Of a stretch of 19,824 bases of DNA, positions 9,417 through 15,204 are shown piece by piece. Origin of the DNA: JAULUH01 sp032111745 (GTDB lineage Bacteria; Chloroflexota; Anaerolineae; JAAEKA01); assembly GCA_032111745.1 (NCBI GenBank), contig JAULUH010000006.1, positions 1-19,824 on the forward strand, read 5' to 3'. The position numbers were made by a program, and so were the translations under genes. The notes below the pieces were generated by a model that saw only the letters and a list, made by a program, of their open reading frames with translations, was not told where the DNA came from and ran no database searches. Positions within the stretch are counted from its first letter, which is position 1, and every line of letters begins with the position of its first letter.

Positions 9417-9445
9417 TTGCGGCCTGGACCGATTTGGGGTACACT
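9417..9445 (+). promoter_or_regulatory. Weak sigma-70-like promoter candidate upstream of the kinase operon
   Basis: TTGCGG (9417-9422) and TACACT (9440-9445) are separated by 17 bp. The segment TTTGGGGTACACTCTGTC resembles the tail of the intergenic element at 12141-12158 (TTTGGGGCTATATTCTCTG), so this may be a decayed third copy. It lies about 185 bp ahead of the kinase ATG. Both boxes are only moderate matches. Confidence 0.3.
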
Positions 9446-9491
9446 CTGTCTTAATGGGATAGACTGAGTTCTTTGCTGCTGTGGTCAAAGT

Positions 9492-9632
9492 ATGAACACA
9501 CTCGCCGCCGGCCATGGGACTATCGCAGACGTCACTAGGCCATCTGGCGCGTCAGGATGGAACCTCCGCTGGGACCCTGACGGTGAGCCAGAAGGCGTGG
9601 TCCTGTTAGTGGGAGAGAAAGAACGACCATGA
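9492..9632 (+). CDS. Possible 46-residue small protein overlapping the kinase start
   Basis: An ATG at 9492 opens a 47-codon frame whose TGA (9630-9632) overlaps the kinase ATG as ATGA, the classic translational-coupling arrangement. The C-terminal half (GWNLRWDPDGEPEG, then VVLLVGEKERP) looks protein-like. I recognise no family, see no clear ribosome binding site before the ATG, and third-codon GC is only moderate. It could be a real coupled leader protein or chance. Confidence 0.27.
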   Translation: MNTLAAGHGTIADVTRPSGASGWNLRWDPDGEPEGVVLLVGEKERP

Positions 9633-11329
9633 CCGGCGACCCCTTCGATTTCAGCGCCGGTCCAGAGACTGCGCGCCTGGGGCAACTTTCTCGCCGCGTC
9701 GCGGGCTTACCGGCAGACATGCGCGACCTCCTCAACGAGATACTGGAGGCCTTCAGCAAGCGGGACCAGGAACGGGGCCACCTTCTGAGTCAGGTGCAGA
9801 GACTCATTGTCATCCTGGAGCGGGAGCGCAACCTGCAGCGCACTATCATGGAGAACACCGCCGTTCACCTGGCCTACCTGGATCCCGAGTTCAACTACAT
9901 TCGCGTCAATTCCGCCTATGCTCAAGCAGTAGGACTTTCTGTCGAGGAGCTGACCGGCCGCAACTACTTTGAGCTCTTTCCCCACTCCGAGAACCGGGCA
10001 GTCTTTGAAAGGGTACGAGACGCCGGCGAGTCAGATAAGTTCTGGGCGATGCCGGTCCATTTTCCCGGGCAGTCCGGCCGGGGAACGACCTATTGGGATG
10101 GGACGATGGTTCCGGTGAAAGACGAGCAGGGAGAGGTCCAGGGCCTAGTGATCTCCTCAACGGAGGTCACAGAGCGGGTGCAGCTCCGCCAGGAGCGTGA
10201 GCGGCTGCAAAAGGAGCTGGAACGAGATGCTGAACGCCTGGAAGAAATGGTGGCGCGACGCACAACTGCCCTGCGAGCCAGCGAAGGGCGGTTCCGCACC
10301 ATCTTTGAGAACTCGGTCCTTGGCATTGCCCTGCTGGATTCAGAGGGGCGGCTTCTGGCCAGCAATCCGGCGCTACAGAACATGCTGGGATATGGCCAAC
10401 AGGAACTGCAGGGCACCACATTCTCTGTGTTTACCCATCCAGAGGACGCCGAAGCGGACAGCGACCTGATGCAGGCGATGGCCTCGGGTGGGCAAAGCTA
10501 CTACCAGGTCCAGCAACGCTACGTCCGCAAGGACGGCCAGGTATGCTGGGGTGAGCTAACGGTGTCCCGCGTCAAGAGGGCGCAGAGGAGCGAGCCGGAG
10601 CTGGCCATTGCCATGGTAGCGGACATCACCGAGAAAAAGAGGACCCAGGAGGCGCTGCTTCAGGCCGAGCGACTAATGATCGCCGGCCGTCTGGGCGCCT
10701 CTCTCGCTCACGAGATCAACAACCCTTTGCAGTCGGTCATCGGCTGCCTGGGCCTGGCCGAAGAGATGTTGGAAGAAGGGGCCGAGGCGCAGCGCTATCT
10801 CGAGATCGCCACGGAGCAATTGGAGCGCGCCGCCGGAATCGTGAGCCAGCTGCGTGACCTGAGCCGAGGGCCCGGGGAGACGAGAAGGGAACCTGCCGAC
10901 CTGAATGCGCTGATGGAGAAGTCCCTGTTGTTAACCAGAAAACGTTGCCAGAACCAGGGGGTGGAGGTGGAGTGGAGCCCAGCAATCGACCTGTCTCCGG
11001 TTCCCTTGGTGTCCGATCGTATGCAGCAAGTGTTCCTCAACCTGGTGTTGAACGCCGTAGATGCCATGCCCGAGGGAGGGCGACTACGCGTGAGCGTCGC
11101 CCCAACAGAGCAGCCGCAGGGGATGACCATCGAGTTCGCCGACACCGGGGCAGGAATCGAGCCTGACAGGCTGCCACAGCTCTTTGAGCCCTTTCACAGC
11201 ACCCGGCCCGAGGGTCTGGGTCTGGGACTGTACATCAGCAAGACCATTGTGGAGGAGCATGGGGGCCATATCGAGGTGGAGAGCCGGGCCGGAGAGGGGG
11301 CCATCTTCGCCGTATGGCTGCCCAGGTAG
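9629..11329 (+). CDS. Soluble PAS-PAS sensor histidine kinase
   Basis: This 566-residue cytoplasmic kinase has no membrane segment. In order: an N-terminal helical region rich in Arg/Glu (about 20-65); PAS 1 (about 68-180, IMENTAVHLAYLDPEFNYIRVN onward); a coiled coil (about 182-212); PAS 2 with its PAC tail (about 215-345, ending ADITEKK); HisKA with H-box ASLAHEINNPLQS and phospho-acceptor H361; and an HATPase_c domain with N-box N475 (NLVLNAVDAM), G1 DTGAGIE (D505), the F-box FEPFHSTRPEG and G2 GLGLGLYISK. All catalytic residues are present. The HEINNPLQS H-box is typical of the NtrB-like soluble PAS kinases. A GGGAGAG lies 11 nt before the ATG. The response-regulator gene begins 24 nt after the stop, so it is very probably the cognate partner. 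The signal is unknown, and no heme or flavin residue can be assigned by eye. Confidence 0.92.
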   Translation: MTGDPFDFSAGPETARLGQLSRRVAGLPADMRDLLNEILEAFSKRDQERGHLLSQVQRLIVILERERNLQRTIMENTAVHLAYLDPEFNYIRVNSAYAQAVGLSVEELTGRNYFELFPHSENRAVFERVRDAGESDKFWAMPVHFPGQSGRGTTYWDGTMVPVKDEQGEVQGLVISSTEVTERVQLRQERERLQKELERDAERLEEMVARRTTALRASEGRFRTIFENSVLGIALLDSEGRLLASNPALQNMLGYGQQELQGTTFSVFTHPEDAEADSDLMQAMASGGQSYYQVQQRYVRKDGQVCWGELTVSRVKRAQRSEPELAIAMVADITEKKRTQEALLQAERLMIAGRLGASLAHEINNPLQSVIGCLGLAEEMLEEGAEAQRYLEIATEQLERAAGIVSQLRDLSRGPGETRREPADLNALMEKSLLLTRKRCQNQGVEVEWSPAIDLSPVPLVSDRMQQVFLNLVLNAVDAMPEGGRLRVSVAPTEQPQGMTIEFADTGAGIEPDRLPQLFEPFHSTRPEGLGLGLYISKTIVEEHGGHIEVESRAGEGAIFAVWLPR

Positions 11330-11353
11330 CATCCCCGAAAGCGAGTAGGGAAT

Positions 11354-12073
11354 ATGGTCGATCTGTTGCGCACCCTGGTCTTGGACGATGAGGAGAGAAT
11401 ACGCTTCTTTCTCATCGAGACCCTGGAACGGGCAGGGCACATCGTGACGGCGGTGGCCAGTGGCGAGGAAGCTCTCGATCGCCTGAAGGATACGGCCTTT
11501 GATGTGGCCATTCTGGATCTGAGGCTGGGCGGACCGGTAGACGGCCAGCGGGTGCTGCAGGCAATACGCTGGCGCTGGCCGGCGACGGTGGTGATCATGC
11601 TTACGGCCCATGGCTCACTGGAATCGGCCCTGGGCGCCATCGGGGAAGGGGTTGATGGCTATCTGCTCAAGCCGGTCAGGCCGGCAGAGGTGCGCCAGGC
11701 CGTGGAGGAGGCGCTATATCGCCGGCAGAAGCTTCTCGAGGCCGAGAAGCAGGCCCAGGAGAAGCAACTCCTGCAGCGAGGTCCCTTCAGCGTGGACCTG
11801 GAACGGCATGAGGCCAAGTTCGAGGAAGAATCTCTTGACCTGTCGCCTCGTGATTTCAAGTTGCTGGTCCACCTAATGCAGAGAGCACCGGAGGTGGTTG
11901 GCCCAAAGGAACTGGTGCAGGTGGTGCGCCAGTACGAGCCCGACCACATGCATGAGGCCCGCGAGATTATCAAGTGGTACATCCACCGCCTGCGGGAGAA
12001 GGTGGAACCTGACCCCTCCAATCCGCGCTATATCGTCAACGTGCGCGGCGTCGGATATCGCTTCGCCGATTAG
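11354..12073 (+). CDS. OmpR/PhoB-family response regulator
   Basis: This 239-residue protein has an N-terminal receiver with acidic residues D11-D12, phosphoacceptor D55 (VAILDLRLGG), switch Thr in VIMLTAHG and Lys in GYLLKPV. A charged linker rich in Glu/Gln/Lys (about 125-145) follows. The C-terminal winged helix (about 148-239) shows LSPRDFKLLVHLM, IKWYIHRLREKVEPDP and the terminal RGVGYRFAD typical of Trans_reg_C domains. It is a transcription factor that should be phosphorylated by the kinase immediately upstream (24-nt gap). The ribosome binding site is weak (AGGG 3 nt before the ATG), which suggests coupling to kinase translation. The operon appears to end here, in the second intergenic element. 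Confidence 0.92.
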   Translation: MVDLLRTLVLDDEERIRFFLIETLERAGHIVTAVASGEEALDRLKDTAFDVAILDLRLGGPVDGQRVLQAIRWRWPATVVIMLTAHGSLESALGAIGEGVDGYLLKPVRPAEVRQAVEEALYRRQKLLEAEKQAQEKQLLQRGPFSVDLERHEAKFEEESLDLSPRDFKLLVHLMQRAPEVVGPKELVQVVRQYEPDHMHEAREIIKWYIHRLREKVEPDPSNPRYIVNVRGVGYRFAD

Positions 12074-12080
12074 GCCACTA

Positions 12081-12173
12081 CCAACCAAAAAGCAACTCTC
12101 GCCAACCAGGTACAACAACAGCCCCCGCCGCTGACAGCGGTTTGGGGCTATATTCTCTGTTACTATGGGCATG
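12081..12173 (+). repeat. Intergenic hairpin element, copy 2
   Basis: This is the counterpart of 7538-7632. It begins 8 nt after the response-regulator stop. The hairpin at 12120-12149 pairs AGCCCC with GGGGCT and CCGCT with AGCGG around a GAC loop, with a G-U pair and a small internal loop between. Compared with copy 1, one A-T pair (7587/7595) has become G-C (12130/12138), and another A-T has become G-U. The downstream T content is lower (TATATTCTCTG), so terminator strength should be weaker. A TACTAT box at 12161-12166 follows. Confidence 0.6.
12161..12166 (+). promoter_or_regulatory. Candidate -10 box (TACTAT) for the DoxX gene
   Basis: TACTAT sits at the same place as TACAAT in copy 1, 43 nt before the DoxX start. 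TATATT at 12149-12154 is an alternative -10. No recognisable -35 lies at normal spacing. Confidence 0.3.
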
Positions 12174-12193
12174 TCAACTACTATGGACATACT

Positions 12194-12200
12194 AAGGAGG
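12194..12200 (+). promoter_or_regulatory. Ribosome binding site fixing a TTG start
   Basis: AAGGAGG with an 8-nt spacer to TTG at 12209. It is the best Shine-Dalgarno match in the window and the reason for preferring the rare start codon. Confidence 0.75.
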
Positions 12201-12208
12201 TCTAGACA

Positions 12209-12703
12209 TTGCAGTCTCTGAGCCAGTGGATTAGCCGGGTGGACGAGGACATCACCGCTTGGATGGCGGACAACGGGATCTTGCTTCTACGTCTGAGCCT
12301 TGGCCTCGTGTTCTTCTGGTTCGGTGTGCTGAAGTTCTTTCCCGATCTCAGTCCGGCTGAGGACCTAGCTCAACGAACCTTCCAGGCGATCACCTTTGGC
12401 TTCGTTCCATCAGGGGTAGCGATGTACATCCTGGCGATGTGGGAATGCCTCATTGGCTTGGGCCTGATCTTTGGCGCCTATCTACGGGCGACCCTGCTGC
12501 TGCTTTGGATGCAAATGCTTGGTACCCTTCTCCCCATTTTCTTGTTCCCGGACGAAGTCTTTAGCCGGTTGCCCTACGCGCCCACGCTAGAAGGCCAATA
12601 CATCATCAAGAACCTGGTCATCATCAGCGCCAGCATCGTCATCGGCGCCACGGTTCGCGGTGGCCACATCGTTCCCGAGCAGGAGGAAGGCATTGAGAAC
12701 TAG
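12209..12703 (+). CDS. DoxX-family integral membrane protein
   Basis: This is a 164-residue protein with about four membrane helices (roughly 23-43, 68-88, 90-113 and 128-150). The first helix region, LRLSLGLVFFWFGVLKFFP, is the hallmark of the DoxX/SURF4-like superfamily. Relatives are linked to quinone or thiol redox functions in some organisms, but most members have no assigned reaction, so none is claimed here. The TTG at 12209 is chosen because a near-perfect AAGGAGG lies at 12194-12200, 8 nt upstream; the first in-frame ATG (12281, M25) lacks such a site and would cut close to helix 1. The gene appears monocistronic and follows its own promoter candidate in the intergenic element. Confidence 0.82.
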   Translation: MQSLSQWISRVDEDITAWMADNGILLLRLSLGLVFFWFGVLKFFPDLSPAEDLAQRTFQAITFGFVPSGVAMYILAMWECLIGLGLIFGAYLRATLLLLWMQMLGTLLPIFLFPDEVFSRLPYAPTLEGQYIIKNLVIISASIVIGATVRGGHIVPEQEEGIEN

Positions 12704-13001
12704 CAACTGTGGAGAAGACGCGTTAGGGGCTTGGGATTTGGCAGCTGAGGCGATGACCACCTGGCCCCGCGCGACAACTTCAGCCGTGACCATCAAGCTG
12801 TGCGGGCAGGTGCACCTTAGTGGCTGGAAGTGATCAGAATCGGCAGGTCTTTGCAGATTCGCCTCCTGAATGGCCAGGTTCAGCTCGGCATTGGCCAGGG
12901 ATCGCTCCGGCCCGACAGTCCAAGAGCGGCACACACAGGATGCGCCGCTCTCGAGACCGATTATTCAACTGACTTTCTGGCTCAGATCTACAGCGCTTTG
13001 G
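12704..13001. other. Convergent intergenic region with one hairpin
   Basis: This roughly 300-bp gap lies between convergent transcription units (DoxX on plus, toxin remnant on minus). I see no credible gene on either strand; the longest minus-strand frame overlaps DoxX and has low-complexity, alanine- and aspartate-rich content. The one structured element is an inverted repeat, AGAGCGGC (12923-12930) and GCCGCTCT (12944-12951), with a 13-nt loop and no T-tract on either side. It may be a weak bidirectional terminator or a protein site. Confidence 0.4.
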
Positions 13002-13419
13002 CTAGATCATGAGGTTGGGAACATCCATTTTCTTGGCGGCCTCGATCAGTTTCCGATCCAGTGTGGCCAGGGGCAGGCCCTGCCTCATGGCGAGGTCAAG
13101 ATATGAGGCGTCATGACTTGACAGGCCAGCTGACCGACCCAAGGCCAGCAATTCCGTCATCGACCTGTCCGGCCACGCCTGTTCGACGTGAATGGGCAGC
13201 TGGGACAACAGGGCCAAAAAGCGGACACTATCCACCTCGCGCAGCCTCTGGCGCCGCTCCGCCGCCAACAGCACCTTGACGACCTCAAGCGGCCAGATCG
13301 TGGACACCAGCATTGGCATCGGCAAGGGCCTCCAGCGCGGCATCGCCATACTGGTTCGCCTCATCGGCGAAGCAGCAGGTCATCACGATCGACATGTCGA
13401 CGACGAAGCGATCACTCAC
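13002..13419 (-). pseudogene. vapC: PIN-domain (VapC) toxin, frameshifted
   Basis: VapC toxins are PIN-fold endoribonucleases. Translation from GTG at 13419, abutting the antitoxin stop, gives SDRFVVDMSIVMTCCFADEA and continues until a frame change near 13308-13314, where the zero frame runs into a TGA at 13285-13287. The other frame picks up with TIWPLEVVKVLLAAERR and ends correctly (SSHDASYLDLAMRQGLPLAT, LDRKL). Removing one base gives exactly 139 codons, a normal VapC length, with all PIN acidic positions present (the N-terminal D8, the PLEV Glu, and the Asp residues in SSHDASYLD and ATLDRK). So the gene carries a single +1 (or -2) shift and is otherwise undecayed: a recent inactivation or a sequence error. 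Its ribosome binding site (AGGAG) lies inside the antitoxin gene. Confidence 0.8.
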
Positions 13420-13659
13420 CTAACTCCTGCCTTCTTCGACCAATTCACGGATCGAGATTCCAGCCAACGTGTTGCTTTCCCGGAATTCACGGAGCTGGGC
13501 AATGACGTTTGCCACATCAATACCTCTTGCGGGTTCATGGGGCTGCAATATGGCCACAGGGACGCCATGCCTGGTGATCGCAATGCGCTGGCCTTTAGCT
13601 ACACGCTTGAGCAGCTCTACCAGATGGGTCTTCGCTTCATAGGCGCCCACTCGTTCCAT
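13420..13659 (-). CDS. Type II antitoxin, Phd/YefM family
   Basis: This 79-residue protein has the family pattern: an N-terminal DNA-binding part (RVGAYEAKTHLVELLKRV, then GQRIAITRHGVPVAIL) and a short charged C-terminal tail (FRESNTLAGISIRELVEEG) that would wrap the PIN toxin. It should neutralise the toxin and repress its own promoter. The ATG at 13659 is preferred over the one at 13674 because MERVGAYEAKT is the usual family start and an AGAGGA lies just ahead. The toxin frame begins at the next base after its stop. It appears intact although its toxin is frameshifted. Confidence 0.85.
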   Translation of the reverse strand: MERVGAYEAKTHLVELLKRVAKGQRIAITRHGVPVAILQPHEPARGIDVANVIAQLREFRESNTLAGISIRELVEEGRS

Positions 13660-13722
13660 GGATCCTCTTCTCATTCGCGGTGGGATGGGATAGCAGCCTC
13701 TCCAACTACAACCAGCGAATCA

Positions 13723-13742
13723 ATTAGACCAGTATTAGACCA
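13723..13742 (-). promoter_or_regulatory. Direct-repeat operator candidate for the toxin-antitoxin operon
   Basis: On the minus strand TGGTCTAAT occurs twice (13742-13734 and 13731-13723), 11 bp apart. This puts both copies on the same helix face, about 65-80 bp upstream of the antitoxin start. Antitoxins of this class bind short repeats at their own promoters, so an autoregulatory site is a reasonable inference. Confidence 0.45.
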
Positions 13743-13770
13743 ATCCAATAGCATGGCACCAATTTGTCAA
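13742..13770 (-). promoter_or_regulatory. Promoter candidate for the toxin-antitoxin operon
   Basis: A perfect -35 (TTGACA, minus strand 13770-13765) lies just downstream of the membrane-protein stop codon. With a 17-bp spacer the -10 would be TGGATT (13747-13742), a poor match, placed against the direct repeats. The position fits a promoter repressed by the antitoxin. Confidence 0.4.
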
Positions 13771-13778
13771 ACCCCTCT

Positions 13779-14909
13779 TCACCCTTCGCGCTGGCTTGAA
13801 GGTTGATCACCGCCTGGAGCCAGATACCAGGACCGATAGGCCAGCATCAGCAGGAACAGGGCAAAGTTGAAGAAGAAGGCGATCAGGGCGCCAAACTGGT
13901 TCAGGTAGAAGTTCAGCAGGTTGAGGGCGGTAAATGACACCAGTGCAGCGAAGATGGCCATGGTCAGACCGGCCTCTTCGCGCCCCCGCCACAGCTGCAA
14001 CAGGGCGAGCAGATAGAGCAGGCCGACCAGGAGCTGCAGGCCGAAGCGCACGACGAGCCACACCGGCCTCTGGGTGGTCAGTTCGGTGGCCGACAGCAGA
14101 ACCGTGGACAGAATCTCCTCCGCCCGCTCGGGCATGGCCCAGGCCACGGCCAGGAGCGCTGCGACCAGAAGCGTAAAGGCGCCGACAAGGGCGATTAGTG
14201 CCATGATCAGGCGGCGGTGGTTCTGGCGCCCCAGCCTCTCGCCCACGGCGCGCGCCCGCTCGTTCAGTCGCGTCCACAAACCAGGGCGGTAACTCGCGAG
14301 CGGGAGGGATTCGTCTTGCAGGTAGGCAGACAGCTGTTCAGCCAGCAGGGCAATATGCGGCGCAGAGGCAGCCCGGCCATTGTTCAGCTCGATCAGCAGG
14401 CGGTCGCGCTCGCGCGGGTCCAGGTCGTTGTCCAGCACATCGCGCAGCTCCAGCAGGGCCCGATACATGCTGGCTCGTGGGCTGACAGGGCGCGCGCGGC
14501 GCACGAACAGGAACAACAGGATCATCAGCAGGAAGACAGAGTAGATCAGCGGGGCAGCTGGCGGGAAGAAGTAGTCGTTCTTCTGGGTGATGAACTTGCC
14601 GACCTCGTCGATGAAGAGGCCCACGCCAATGCCACTCAGGATGGCGCTCACCGTGAACGCCCAGCGATTGGCCAGGATCAGGGTCACCAGCACGGCGACA
14701 AACAGCAGCAGGCCGCCCCAAATCGCATGCGCGATGTGGAGGACAGAGTTCCCTACCTGTGGATATCCAGCCAGCTGCAGGAAGATGCGGGTCGCAGCTA
14801 CGGTCAGCCCAAAGCTGGCCAGCGAGAGGAGGACGTAAGCTTCCGCCGACGCCCGCTTGACGGGCGCCCGCGTCTTCGTCAGATGCGCTTCTTGTGGGAT
14901 TTTCTTCAT
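13779..14909 (-). CDS. Uncharacterised polytopic membrane protein
   Basis: This 376-residue protein (from ATG 14909) has a Lys/Arg-rich N-terminus (KKIPQEAHLTKTRAPVKR). Four hydrophobic segments follow at roughly 25-47, 53-77, 80-100 and 118-137. A soluble stretch of about 95 residues with many charges (LRDVLDNDLDPRERDRLLIE) comes next, then four more hydrophobic segments at roughly 236-256, 285-307, 315-335 and 337-360. The loop FIDEVGKFITQKNDYFFPPA between helices 3 and 4 is the most distinctive motif. I do not recognise a family and assign no function. The frame extends to an ATG at 14993, but the added 28 residues look non-coding and neither start has a good ribosome binding site. It stands alone, with the toxin-antitoxin promoter starting right after its stop. 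Confidence 0.75.
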   Translation of the reverse strand: MKKIPQEAHLTKTRAPVKRASAEAYVLLSLASFGLTVAATRIFLQLAGYPQVGNSVLHIAHAIWGGLLLFVAVLVTLILANRWAFTVSAILSGIGVGLFIDEVGKFITQKNDYFFPPAAPLIYSVFLLMILLFLFVRRARPVSPRASMYRALLELRDVLDNDLDPRERDRLLIELNNGRAASAPHIALLAEQLSAYLQDESLPLASYRPGLWTRLNERARAVGERLGRQNHRRLIMALIALVGAFTLLVAALLAVAWAMPERAEEILSTVLLSATELTTQRPVWLVVRFGLQLLVGLLYLLALLQLWRGREEAGLTMAIFAALVSFTALNLLNFYLNQFGALIAFFFNFALFLLMLAYRSWYLAPGGDQPSSQREG

Positions 14910-15154
14910 CGTGAGGGCTCTTTCGGCTACCCTGGGGATTGCTTGGGGATCGTACGGATGACACGGATTCCCTTCGCCCTGATCCGCGGCCATCTATACG
15001 ATCCGTGAGCTAAAGCTGCTCGGCGTTGTCTTTGGGACTGCGTGCGCATAGTCCCTCTTGGGTTGTTCTGTGGCTATGGCGGTCGGAACCAGAACCGTAG
15101 GCGAAGACGCGGGGTGACGAGTTTGTGCACGGCGTCACGCAGCAGAGGCAGACG

Positions 15155-15189
15155 AAAAGTGGCAGTCACCCGGGGGAGGTGACTGCCAC
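15155..15189 (-). terminator. Rho-independent terminator after the amidase gene
   Basis: On the minus strand a perfect 12-bp stem (GTGGCAGTCACC at 15189-15178 with GGTGACTGCCAC at 15170-15159) and a 7-nt loop are followed by TTTT. It lies 16 nt after the amidase stop and should end the hydrolase-amidase transcript. No gene is seen between it and the membrane-protein start at 14909. Confidence 0.85.
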
Positions 15190-15204
15190 CTGGGGCCACA
15201 CGAA

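Noticed and set aside
9203..9462. Continuation of the LigD-like frame to a 150-residue product
   Set aside because: Similarity to LigD stops at PDGI. The remaining residues are Gly/Pro/Arg-rich and look non-coding, and the domain's C-terminal match is in another frame.
12587..12934. 115-codon minus-strand open frame in the convergent gap
   Set aside because: It overlaps the DoxX gene and its C-terminal part is an antisense reading of it. The remainder has no recognisable domain and no ribosome binding site.
14910..14993. 28-residue N-terminal extension of the membrane protein
   Set aside because: The added residues look non-coding, the DNA resembles common dispersed intergenic sequence (GGATGACACGGAT), and no ribosome binding site precedes the outer ATG.
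15034..15055. Inverted repeat GGGACT...AGTCCC
   Set aside because: Arms are only 6 bp, there is no T-tract, and no gene ends upstream of it on the plus strand.
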